Origin: Helochares maculicollis
Lineage: Eukaryota; Arthropoda; Insecta; Coleoptera; Hydrophilidae
Length of the DNA stretch: 37,399 nucleotides
Reading direction: 5' to 3'
Assembly: GCA_033557835.1 (NCBI GenBank)
Contig: JAWQRO010000513.1
Location: forward strand, 1 to 37,399
Part shown: piece by piece, positions 1 through 12,300 of the stretch
Layout: each line of letters begins with the position of its first letter
Numbering within the stretch: the stretch's first letter is position 1
Notes under the pieces: model-generated
Told to the model about the DNA's origin: nothing
Databases searched by the model: none
The model's input: the letters and a program-made list of their open reading frames with translations, nothing else
Translations under genes and position numbers: made by a program

Positions 1-63
1 TATATTTATATATGGAATGTGACACTTATGAAATATATGATAAATATGACTCAATCTACTCAC

Positions 64-3000
64 TCTATTGCTGTATTGCAAACTGTCACTGCAGTGTGCA
101 AATCTCCTTCAGAAGCCAATATTTTAATTAACAATGAATACGAAATTTCTTGTTTACCTAATTTAACAGCCCTTCGTATATATTCTTTAGCTTTTGATAT
201 ATCGCCAAGACTCATTAAGCATTGTCCTAAAAATTAAAACACCGGAGGTAATAATCTAAGAGTCATTATTTAGTTTAATTGCTATCGCAAAATTACAAAT
301 AAATAATGAACTGTGGAGGTTTAAATTGTCAGTTAAGTCGTTTTAATGTAATCAATAAACATTATATGTAACAATTAATAACTACTATAATTTTAAACAC
401 TGTATAAATTATGTATATACTTAACATGTTAAAATCCACAATTACAAATCGCTGTTTTTACTTTTTATGTTACGTTTAATTTAATTTTTAATCGAACCCA
501 GGCTTGTAAGCTTGTGTATTGTTTTCAGATTAGGTATATATTTACATTAGCAAATCAAGTGAATAGTAATGCAACAACCAGAGCAACTACAGTTAACGAA
601 AACGCATGCATATAATATCAAAGTAAATTATAGTTGGAAATATTTAATTATCCTGAAAATTTAGAAACTTGTCGCTAGCTTTAAGCCAATAAGTCGCAAC
701 AGGAATTTCCTACCGAATACTGAATACAATAGCGTAGCAAATGATTTTTAATAGAAAACTTTACTAACTCAGCTTGATATGGGTATTGACAATCTGAATA
801 TAATTAAATTTACAGCAAAAAATTATTAGAAAACGCTGCCTTACTGCTCTCTGACCTTAATGAATATTAATGATGAATACTTTAGCCGTGCCCTAAAAAT
901 TACATTGATTACAAAGATAATGTTTCTTGAGTGCAATCAAAAAATAAAAATTTTCACTTTAAATTAGTATGAAAAGTCGGGAGAATTCTTACATTTTCCA
1001 TCGCACTTACCAACATTATGAAAAATCTCCCAGTCTGGTTTATTAGAGGTCTTTTCTGCTTCCAAATATGCCTCGAGCGATAAACGGTAGCGCCGCAAAA
1101 GGAACCTAAAACCCAACAACTTTTTACATTTTAGGTTTGCTTATCACCTTAACGATCTAAGTACAAACTGTCGTATGCATTCCCTGGATAAATATTTGGA
1201 CTGCTCAATAGGCAATTGTAAAGATTATGGCAGACACTCTGCGACCCGCAAACGATGTTAATCTGCTGGATAAATTTTGGGGAAAACTGACATTTTTCAG
1301 CATTTTACCACTTTTATTATCTTTATTTTGGGGATCATAAAAATGGACATAAAAATATTACAAGAGAATCTTGAAGAATATGTATTGCGCTCACGGTTTT
1401 CCTGTAAAGCTTCATATAATAATATAATAATCGATAGGGAGTAAGCTGGCACGTCTAGTATCCGTAGTTTTTAGAATTCCCAGAAATATCACTTGTAATC
1501 GATAGAGCTTAAAGTAAATTCTCTGAAATTAGCGCTCCTTTCACTGGTTGAATGTTTAATAATAAGAATTACGAAACCAGACAATTAAATGGGTAAATAA
1601 CCATTCTAAATTTGAACCATTACAAGAGCTTGCACATTACGAAAATACTTTTTAGGATTTTTTGAAGTAGATGCGCGAAGTTTTGTTGCTGAGGGTAGAA
1701 GTTTTAAAAAGGAATTTTTATAGGTTCCATAACTCTGAAAGTTTTTATTGTGAACTTAATTAAACTGTAAATTATAGACCCAAACGTTGAAGTGACATGT
1801 TCTTTACAGCACATTAAAACTCTTTATTATTATTAGGAGTAACATGCATTGCGTTTTAATTTTAATGAGGTAATCTAAAAAATAAAAAGAAAGTAAAAAA
1901 TATGGATGTACAACAGCACATATCAATATGGCCTGCATAAGTTTCATTGGATTCATAAGTATTGTTATGCTAAAGCAATACTTACAAACATTTCGCTATC
2001 TCTTTAATATTTTCAACGTTTTCAGGGTTGAGCTTGTGACAAGTTTGGAATGATTCTAAAGCTTCTTGAATTTTTCCTTCTTCTCTTAAAATAGTGCCCT
2101 AAAATATTTAAGAAAGTAGTAGAAAATTGTAAGTTACGTAGAAACTACCTCTTTGAAGAAGGCAAATTCATTTTTTCCATAGCTTTTTCGTATTTCTTCT
2201 TTTATCAACTCTTTGCATGCTGCTGTTTCTCCTCGAACATGCTGTACATGTATGAGCCAATTTAATTTTTCTAAAGGAGGTGGTTCAGTCCAAGTCATTT
2301 CTGATTGTTTGGTCTCTAAAAAACAATCGACGTCAGAAATCTCAATTTAAATTTCAATCTTATGATTAATGCATACTAAAAATTTCTCAAAATATTAATC
2401 GCGCATATTTTTGAAACAGTTCTTCAACAGCCTGAGTCAAAATAATACCCAAAAGTAACATAAAACTTCCTTACACGACAGTATTCCAAAGAATGTTCAC
2501 ATTAAATATGCGACCATATTTACAAGTTAACAAATTTCCAAAAACTAGTAGATGTTGATCGTTTTGTTGAAGGAATTATATTTAAAAGAATGCAGTGAGA
2601 TAGATAAAGTTCATAGCACATTCTAATACGTACCAATTACTACAAATTACGTTATAAAGTAAATAACACAATTTATGAAGCTAGATGTGAATAGCTGTTA
2701 TTAGTATCTGAATCCATGTTCACGTCATAAATTCGACCCCCTTTAAGAAATTCGTTTTTTCCATCTACGATATTTGCAATTTTTTCACGAAAGTTTCAAC
2801 TATTATTTTTGAGGTATTCATAGGCATCACCTTCTATCAGAAGATTTTTAAAATTTTAGGTAACTAGCAGTTTAAATTAAGCTAGATTCTAATTCACGTT
2901 AGTCTGTGATGTAAGTATGGAAGTAAATTTTAAAAAGCAGTTAATTCTTCTCCCGAACCGATTCAAACAATTAAAAAAAAAGTTACATCAAAATTATATC

Positions 3001-5939
3001 AAAAAACTGCCTCTAAGCTTTAAAATGTAAAGCTTAATAAAATGTGACTTCAGTGCCCTTACGCTGAAAAAATATAATCTTCCTGTACTTGTAGCTTCGC
3101 TCTCACAACTTCAGTGGATATTGAACGCTTTACAGGAAACCAATGAAAATACGTTAAATTTTTTGCAACCTACACGAACACAACATCTCTTTGATAAAAA
3201 CTAAATTAAATAACGGTTTTGCTTAAATTTTAATTTTACTTAGCTCTCTCGTGTACTGGATCCAAATATTGGTCTTTCTGAAGTCGAGACATATTTTGTT
3301 TACCTAATAAAAATAAATACTCATCTATGAAGGAAACAAAGAATACATAAAAGATTTTCTTCATAATGTTAAAGGTAACGCTAAATATTTATGTTGCATA
3401 GTATATATCATATTCGAAAGCCTAACTTTGAAAAATTTAAATTCAAAGTACGTCATAAGTAATGACTTCTAAACTGTTCAATGAGCTCGTAAATAATTGT
3501 GAAGTGTGACAGTTAGGGGGAGAGCAATTTTTATCTATGCGAATGACTAAGCGAAATGCATGATATGATATTCATCGTTACTAATAATTGAGAATATTTT
3601 CATTGCATTAAAAAAATAAAGGAAATTATAAGAGTACTTGACGGTATTAATTATTAGTAAAGCCCAAAAAGACGCTACCTAGTGAAACGAAACACGAGTT
3701 TACAAGTCCTAAGCCAGATATTTCTCCATTTGTTTTGTGCAGCTCATTTTTAGTAAGTATTATAAGAACGAAACAAAACTGGATATTCAAAATTCACTAG
3801 TTAATGGTTAAACACTTAAAAAGTATAAAAGCTGTTCATTTAGGTTACAGGAGATGCCAAACTGAGATGAAGTAATAAAATTACAAATATAAAAAGCAGA
3901 GTTAGAAATAAAGTGGTTTTCAACATACTGTTTATTGATTCTAAATAAACTCCAAGAAAATAAGTAGCGAGGCTCTCAATCCTTTTCACATAACCAGAGA
4001 TTAATGATGAAAGACCTAATCTAAGATCTAAAACGGAGCGCCACGTTAAATAAATCATAATATCCAGAATCTAGATATTTCCTTGAGGTCTGTTGGGTTA
4101 AATCCTAAATATGATGGCTCAAACGAAAGAAGGCTGAGCCTTTACAACCTGCTGCTTAGGAGCTTACTAAGGCTTGTAAAATTGCTACGCCACAGTAAAA
4201 TTTTGCTTGTCACTGTTGCACAAGAAGTGTACAACACTAAATATCAATGTGAAATTTAAGTTATGAAATCAAATAATTCGATTGAGGTGAAATACATGAT
4301 TCTGAAAGGTCTACACATACGAAATCGTTCAATTTGGAAAGAACACAATGTGTATTATCTATACTGAGAAGTGAATGTATTTAGATATTCAAATCGTGAC
4401 TTATATTGTAAAATTGAAAATTAGAAAATTAGTAAATGAAAAATAGTGTTTAAAAAAGCAGTTTGGTAAATTATCCAGCCTACGCAGAACTTTGAAAAGT
4501 ATGAATGCTCGTGGGAGCCAAGAAACAAAGCTTCTGGCAATTTTGTCAAAGAAACATTTCGCGATATCTTTGTTAAATGATTCAAAGCTCATTATTTGTA
4601 AATATGGAATTGGGAACTGAACTGTGTTTGCTGAATTTATTTTATAACACTTGTGGCTCCCAGAAAGCTATCTTTAAATAATTGATTATAAATGAATTAG
4701 TAGTTAACAATAGTAACTGATGGAGAGGCAAGACTAAGCCCATCAGGTTCCTAACGATTTCATCGGAGTCCAGATAACAGCTATTCGACCAACTTCCTTG
4801 GAATATTCGTTTCCGGAAGATCTCGACATATTAAATTGCAGCATTGGAATTTTCAAGCATTCTCAGAAAGTGCCTGCAACATGAATTTCTACAAAATAAG
4901 AATTAGGGAATATTTCTCCATTTTTCCACTTTATGAAACAATTTTTCTCGAGTAACGTCCTCAATTGAGTTTCGTAATATAGCATGGAAATTTTCAGATT
5001 TTCTCAATAGTTACTTCCCAACATTTTATTTTACTTTATTATGTATCGTCCATTATAAATCTAGTACAAAAGGCATAAAGGAAAAAGAAACAATTAGATT
5101 TATCTTATCATACATATCAAATTCATAAGCTACATTAAAAACGCTTTATATATTTACACATAAACATTCATATTTACTCGAGAATCATCACAATGGGGTT
5201 ATTATTTAATTTATCGCTTTCCAAACAATTAGTTTTTTTTAATATCTTCAAATTTCAAGCAGTTAAAACACAGGCTTCAATATTTTAAACTTTCGTTTTA
5301 TTGATAAGATAAATTACATTTTACTATTTTCCACAAAAAATCTAAATTAATATGATAAAACTCTACGATGAGTCGCACAGTAAATGAATATTGTTGATAC
5401 TCAAAGGTTTGTGCTATTTAATAGTGGCATCATTAATCGCGTATACTTGAGGAAGAAGCACGAATATGCTGAGCCAAAGGAAACGAGGGATCATGTGCTC
5501 AATGAGAGCGACGACAATTAACTGGTTACAGGATAAATAATATGGAATAATGTCGCTTGTCTATATCTACTGCGATTTACGTTAGTGCCATTTATATGCT
5601 TATCCTAAAAGTTAGTATAACTTGTAAACATTCTTGGACAAATTATGCTTTATCGATCGAAAGCAAGTGGAAACTGAAAATAGAAAATGCCAAAGAATGC
5701 AAGACTTAAATGTATATAATTGTGTCCAAATAACTACTTTGTTATGTGCATTGCAAATTGAATTAGTAATTTACCAAGATATCTACAGCAGCGACACACA
5801 ATTTAATAACTAGACAAAAATATTGTAGTGCACTACAAACCGTGTAACACACCACATAACACTAGACAGCACAACAAGTAGTTATCATACTTCGAGCAGA
5901 TGTTAGCTTTTCAGACTTTCCATTTGCTAAATAGCTCAT
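64..5939 (-). CDS. BBS4: Bardet-Biedl syndrome 4 protein (BBS4), 5' part, five exons, runs off the left edge
   Basis: Exons in transcription order: 5939-5891, 2315-2149, 2098-1986, 1105-1011, 226-64. All are GT-AG and phases match; the last donor at 63-58 leads to exons outside the window. They give about 195 residues of a protein usually 450-520 long. Seen: an N-terminal block ending PPLEKLNWLIHVQHVRGE, then tandem helical repeats, including GKIQEALESFQTCHKLNPEN, a PDWEIFHNVGQCL block, and EISYSLLIKILASEGDLHTA. These line up with vertebrate BBS4 (EKQNWLIHLHYIRKD; GNIQESLELFQTC; DWEISHNLGVCYI; IMLGKIHLLEGDL). BBS4 is a TPR subunit of the BBSome, which carries membrane proteins into and out of cilia; in insects that means sensory neurons and sperm. 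Exon 1 (16 codons, start MSYLANGK) is the least certain: it was chosen because its donor leaves one base that fits exon 2 and it lies 117 bp from an X-box. Intron 2 is only 50 nt. Confidence 0.88.
227..1985 (-). other. BBS4 introns 3 and 4 (around exon 1011-1105)
   Basis: Two introns of 784 bp (227-1010) and 880 bp (1106-1985). I see no gene. Two copies of ATCGATA, a DRE-like octamer core, lie at 1430-1436 and 1498-1504; both may be chance in AT-rich DNA. Confidence 0.6.
2316..5890 (-). other. BBS4 intron 1 (3.6 kb)
   Basis: A long AT-rich first intron between the short coding exon 1 and exon 2. Short open frames at 3840-4058 and 4401-4592 (minus) have no recognisable domain and no exon-like borders I trust. 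I find no transposon, RNA gene or obvious tandem repeat. Confidence 0.55.
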
Positions 5940-6382
5940 AGTTATACAAAAAAAACTTTAAGGAACAATTACTATAAATTCAAAGTGTATAAATTATTTA
6001 AAAACACCTGTGAAATTTCTTCCTTTCAGGACTTACTCAATTTGTTGTACAACTGGTTGCCTAGCAACAGGCTCGTAAAAGTGTCATGGCGTGTACCGCT
6101 GTCAAACGAACCTCTTTATTTACAAAAGTGACAATGATAACGTAACGAGTGCTTCTACGATCGAATCAGTATTTGTGTTGGGAACGAAAAGAACTAGATT
6201 ATGTTCACTTGTAAAAGAGGAGTTTCCGCAAATACTTGACAATATTTACAGGATGACATCTAAGAAAGATAGGAATTATTTTTATTATCAGTAATATACT
6301 TACCACCCACTATGAAGAGGCTGTTGTTTGTGCAATAATATGTTGATTAATTGTTTATTTAACAATTTTTATTAGAACAAGC
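5940..6382. promoter_or_regulatory. Divergent promoter between BBS4 (minus) and SLC35F5 (plus)
   Basis: The two start codons are head to head with 443 bp between them, so both promoters must lie here or overlap. The only strong motif is the X-box at 6056-6068. No TATA box is obvious for either gene, as is common for broadly expressed genes. Confidence 0.65.
6056..6068. promoter_or_regulatory. X-box, RFX-factor binding site
   Basis: The 13-mer GTTGCCTAGCAAC is a near-perfect palindrome matching the X-box consensus (RYYNYY N1-3 RRNRAC; full form GTNRCC..RGYAAC). X-boxes close upstream of the start are the hallmark of ciliary genes controlled by RFX factors (DAF-19 in worms, Rfx in flies, RFX2/3 in vertebrates), BBS genes among them. 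It lies 117 bp upstream of the proposed BBS4 ATG and 315 bp upstream of the SLC35F5 ATG. BBS4 as the target is inference from known biology. Confidence 0.85.
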
Positions 6383-9300
6383 ATGGATAATACTAGTATT
6401 GGTTCCATGCTGACCAAAACACAGCGCCTTGTACTCGGTTCTTTCGTACTGTTAGTTGTAGATATTATATGGGTATCGTCTTCGGAATTAACAAAGGTAA
6501 GCACCCTTGTTTTATACATATTTTTATAGTCTACGTTACTCAAATACAATTTTAATAAATGCTGCTTCAGAAAATCATTGAAACTTCATGAACTATTTTA
6601 ACAAATATGGAACCAGTCATGTTTTTCATTGTGAACTTAATCAAACCCTACATTTTTATACAGATTATTTGATAAATTGCACATATTTATTAATGAAATA
6701 ATTTGCACCATTAGTAAGACAAATCAGTAAAAGAGAGAACTGGCTAGTCTTCCACAAAAGCTCTGTGTTTGAAAAACAATTGTCCGTTTATGACGGATTA
6801 AACCACAATACTTAAACTTTTAAAAACTAGTCAGTTTTTTCTATAGAGATATCACATAATTCAAATAAAAGATAAGGTTTTTTAAAAATAATTGACTTTG
6901 TGAAAGATAGTCATCAGTTTTATTGTAATAACTTTTTTCATGTACATTTAAAATTGTAGTATTTGATAACACCTGAATAGCTATTTAAAAATTTTCATTT
7001 GGTCCATGTTTTCACACTGCTGGCAAAAATATGCCAATGTAAACCTTGCTGTTTATTGTTTTGGTCAATATTGATTTTACTTAATGTTATCTTGAATAAA
7101 TATGCCAATTCAATTGGTTAACAATACAATTGTCTTTTGTATTTTTTTCTGTAGATTTTTTTACAACATTTCAAAGCTTAAATTTACTTTTGTGTAACTA
7201 TGGTTGCATTTTTACATGTCTGTATACTATACCAAGTATAGTAAAGGGAAGGTATTGGGATCATGAAAAAATTCGACCTCGTGATTTTGACGGATCTCCA
7301 AGTTTTGAGTGCCCCTGAATCCATTTTGACCATTTTCGGCATGTTGTCTGTGTGTGTATGTAAACACGATAGGGGTCAGACTGGATGAGGAGTGATGAAA
7401 TGGGGCTTGCGGCTATTATCGCAAAAACTTAGATCTGTATCAACTTTTTAGGCATGTAGGACCACCAGAAGTACCCGTTTACCGATACAGTTTTAAAATT
7501 TTTCCAAGTAAAGTACTCTTTAAAATTAAGTTATCGAATTGAAATTTCGTGCACACCTTAAATATCACAAAAAACTGACATACAAATTTTTAACATGATC
7601 GGAGCACCGGAAGTGCTATTTTTATAATTGTAACTTCCAATTTTGTTAACCCTTGGAATACAAAAATGTTACAAAAATGCTAAGCATGGAAAATATAGCA
7701 ATAACAAATAGTTCTGCGTAAATTTGAAAACCAGAAGTGGGACTTTACAGTCATAAATTTCATTTTTTAGCTATGAATTTATGTTCTAAAGTTGGGCCCT
7801 TCCTTTAGTTATGAATTCACATTTTAAAATTCAACCCTTCGCAACAAGTATTCCATATTGCAGACTAGTTAAGAGTGTATGTTTATATATATATATATAT
7901 ATATATATTTGTGTGTGTGTGTGTGTGTGTGTGTACTGAAAAAGAATTGAATATTTCTTATGACTATATTAATGTGTTGAATATAGACATTAACGTTAGT
8001 GTAAACTATGAGTATTAAAACTTTTGCTTTTAGTTTTGAAATGTAGTTTCATTATTATTAATCGCAGGTACTTTTGTTGTACATATAATAATATGGAAAT
8101 GTTGAGTGGAGACACATCAGATTTTTTACTGCTGGCTTCGAGTAATTGTTCCATTTGTTCATTTGTTGTTTTCTTTGAACTATAATCAGCAGAGAGTACC
8201 AAATCAAACTTTAAAAACGTTTTGAAAAATCCAATATTCTATTTTTTCACAAAGATCCTTTATATATACACCAACCTTACCTATATTCTGACTTCTTTGT
8301 CCAACTCAGAGCATGAACAGCATATATAACGTGCTTAAATGCATACATTTTTATATATTCTCTTAAATTAAATTTAATTCAATCATATATTGCCATTTAC
8401 ATTAATGCCTAAGTTACTATAAGGATGAAACATTTGTTATAGATTGCATTAATTGTTACTTTATTGTCACAAATTGAAAGGATAAAACCTGCCCTTCCTT
8501 AGTTAAACTTGTGAATGCCATTAATTGATTAGTTGTATAATTGTACCACAATATTCCTATTTGGAATAAACAAATAATTATTATGCCATTACTGTTTAAT
8601 TACCTTTCTTTGGCCAAAAGAATTTCTAATAATTAAATAACTTTATTAAATTCTTAAACCAGTATGATTACTTTTCCGCTCATTAACTCGATCTGTTTTT
8701 AATTGTAGTAAGTTGTGCTCTATATCCACACCTACATAAATTCATTTTAGTTGGGTCGCAGACATTCCCTTTCTATTTAATCTACACATACTGCTTTTTG
8801 ATTAATGGTTTTATGTCATTTTATTACTTCATATATACCTAATGGTAAAAACTTATGCAGCACTTTTCACACTAATAGTACCAACATTTAATTTTTATCT
8901 AAGATATTAGGGTGAAATAAAAAAAGATATACTTTGCAATTTTAAAATTTTCATAACTTCCTAGCATTCTGTATGAATTTGACATAATTTGTATATTGTT
9001 GGCTGCATTCTTTGGTATATCAAAAAGAAATTATAAAAAAAAATCATGCCTCGGTAAAACATTATAATATTCAATACTTGTGGGCTGTTTTACTGACTAT
9101 AATTACTTACTGCAGACATACACGTTTTATATTGTAAAAAAATGATAGCATAATCGCATTATTTCTATTACATCATGCTATTTTTATTCATTGCAAAATA
9201 TTACGTAAAAGAAATTTACGAAAACATTTAAAAACTGTAATAAAATTAATATTTAACCATTATCTTAAGCCAGTAATCATTTTATATGCCATTGCCATGT

Positions 9301-12300
9301 GATAGGAAAGTATTTTTTTAATAACTCTATCGAAGAATGTTGAATATATGTTTTTTATTAGATTATAAAACAAAATATTTGCGTAATGTTCCTCAAGAGC
9401 GTTTAAGTTTAATCAACATGAGAAAGGTATATCCTTAAATAAACTTTACAGTTTATTCAAATGGGTAATGCTACTCAACTCTATTGATGTGTAATTTATA
9501 GGTTTAAACTAATTTCTATATTTGTATGTGATAAGGAAACAATACAACTCCAATTCATGGATATACATATCATTTATAACTCTGAAATATTTTTAAATAG
9601 ATAATTACTCATGTTTAGATAAATATAGCACACTCAGGCACTGCACAAAATTTAAAAGTTAAAAATATGATACACTGATGATATGCAGACATGCAAAATG
9701 CTCATTTTCCGGCTTGCCAATTTAAATCATAGGCTTAATATGAACTGTGAAATAACTGCACGGTTTGATCGATAACATCATTGTTAATTCTAAATAGTGC
9801 ATTTTTGTTTACACATAATTTTGTATGAGTTTATAAATTATGATATACAATAATGTATAACAAATATTGATATGTTAACAATGAAATTTAAGTAAGTAGT
9901 ATTTTTCATTTACAGTACATATACCACAATGAAACATTCCAAAAGCCATTTTTTTGTACATACCTTAAAACATCCATGTTTACGCTGTATTTATTGGGGT
10001 TTTGCTTTTGGCCGCCATGGCGAGATTACTGCAATCGACCAAACAACTATCTGGTAAGCGATAAAATTGCTAATAATTGTACTTTCTAGAGCATCTCATA
10101 CAAGGTATAGGCCAACATTCTTGGTCTCATACACATTAATGTTAAAGTTATACAAAAATGGCTCAAATTCCGAAAGCAAAAAATGCTGCTTCCGATTTTA
10201 GTCTTTTAAATTCTACAAACAAATATGTCTACTTGCACTAAACATTAACATTTATAAAATTAATTTCATTATGGTAAAAATACTTTACAAATATATCAAT
10301 AACATTTATTAATAGTAATATTCAAGTATTACTTTATATTTTAGATGATAGATCCAGAACACGAGGATGATAATTTCTATTCTGAAGAAAACACATGTCT
10401 AGTAAGCTTCTCTTAAACTCAATACACTACATATTTTTGTTTTCCGTTTGAAGAAATGTTAACATCAAAATATTATAATTTCAGAGCAAACCTACGTACG
10501 TTCCGGTAAAAACTCCTGACAGAGATATATTAGACAGGAGTTCAGGAACCGAAAGTGATGACTCATCAGTACGTTCTGTTCGTTTCAATAAGTTAGCAGA
10601 AGTAAGGCATATGTCCGAGGCAGAAGCGACAGAAGCCTTATTAGCTAGACTTTCATATCAAGCGAGCTTAAGAGCAGGAGAATATGCCAAACGAGCCGCC
10701 AGTAAACTTCCTGTTATAAAAGTGGCGAAAATAGCTTTAATATTTTGTCTACTGGTAAGATTTTTCTATTACTAAGTCATTTTGTGCAAGTCTTTTATAA
10801 ATGTTGCTTCTGCTTAAATGCTCTTTGTTCCAGTGGTTTTTAGCCAATTATACTTTTCAATTAGCATTGGCCTATGCTGAAGCTGGTACAGTAACAGTAT
10901 TATCTTCTACATCTAGTTTATTTACGCTATTTTTATCTGGCGTATTTCCTTCTAATCAAGGAGACCGTTGCACAATTTCCAAGTTTGTAGCTGTGTGCCT
11001 CGGTTTATGTGGAGTTGTAAGTACCGAAAGTTTTACTGATTTTTATACATTTATCAAATTGCATGGTTTCCAATTTGTAATTTATTTGGGTGTATGGTTT
11101 TAAAATAATTTATATTTTTTTATATCATGATATAATTAAAAGTCATGTTTAAGTTAGTATTGGTAATAGTTGTATATGAAGTATACATGGTATACTATCC
11201 TCTTTTGACCATTTATTTTTCACTATAACTGTAATGATACGTGGATACATCCATATATTTTTTTTTTTTTTAATATATATTTATATACTTTGTACTCACA
11301 TTTAAACAATGTGCTACTAAATTACAAAACGTTCTTCCAATTTGATAACTTTTCTAAAAGAATATGTCCAAGAACAATTCACTTTTTGAAAAGTAATGTA
11401 CCAGGTGGGCAAGTTTAAAATGTTTTTTCCATGAAAAATACGCAATTATTTAAGAACAATGCTATGACATTTTTATTCAAAGTATTGGCCCTCGTTTTTT
11501 ACACATTTTATCCATCTCTCGGGCAATTTATGGATACAATTCCAAAAGAAAACTGCTACTTTCTTTGATACCCATTCATCGATCCGTTTTTGTACATCCT
11601 CGAAAGTATTGCACAGCATGCACGTGTCCTATCGATGAGAAGAGGTGATAATCAGAAGGAACCAGGTCTGTTGAATACGGCCGGTGGGGTAGGAGCTCAC
11701 AACCAATTGAAGAAATTGACCACTTTGACTGAATGTGCAGGAGCGTTACCATGCTACAGAATGACTTTGCTGTGTCTTCGAGCCCATTAAACTGATCATT
11801 TGTTGTCGGTAGCGGACGGTATTAACTGTTTCACTAGGTTTGAGCAGCTCGTAGTACACTAGTCCCTTCTGATCCCAGCACACACACAGCATTGTCTTCC
11901 TCCCAAAACGATCTGGTTTTGTACTCAATGTTGATGGTTGTCCTGGCATTATCCATGATTTCTTTCGTTTGGAATTCCCAAAATATATCCATTTTTCATT
12001 GCCAGTTACAACTCGATTCAGAAAACCCTTTCTTTTGTGGTATAAATGCAGCATTTCGCACACAGTTTTTCTTCTTTCCATCTGTCGTTTGTTCAGTTTG
12101 CGTGGAACCCATTTTCCAAACTTTTGAATCTTTCCCACGGCTCTCAGGCGATTGGTATTGGCTTGCCAAGTAACATTCAACTGCTCCATCATCATTTGTT
12201 GTGTTTGTGTATCATCTTCGTCCAATAATGCTTGTAATTTGTCGTCTTCAAACTTTTTTGGTCGATTCTCACGTTCTTTGTCAATAACATTGAAATCGCC

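Larger units (their letters stand above)
6497..9915 (+). other. SLC35F5 intron 1 (3.4 kb)
   Basis: AT-rich intron. It holds an interspersed-repeat-like block (about 7230-7760) and an AT/GT microsatellite (7884-7935), annotated separately. I see no exon or RNA gene in the rest. Confidence 0.6.

Noticed and set aside
3840..4058. Minus-strand open frame of 72 codons with a hydrophobic stretch, inside BBS4 intron 1
   Set aside because: AT-rich DNA readily encodes Leu/Phe/Ile runs. No family resemblance and no promoter.
4401..4592. Minus-strand open frame of 63 codons in BBS4 intron 1
   Set aside because: Phe-rich random-looking sequence, with no domain or exon context.
6091..6294. 67-codon frame between BBS4 and SLC35F5
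   Set aside because: No domain; it lies in the divergent promoter/5'UTR region and is not in a position to extend SLC35F5.
11892..12173. 93-codon plus-strand frame within the mariner
   Set aside because: Antisense shadow of the broken transposase.
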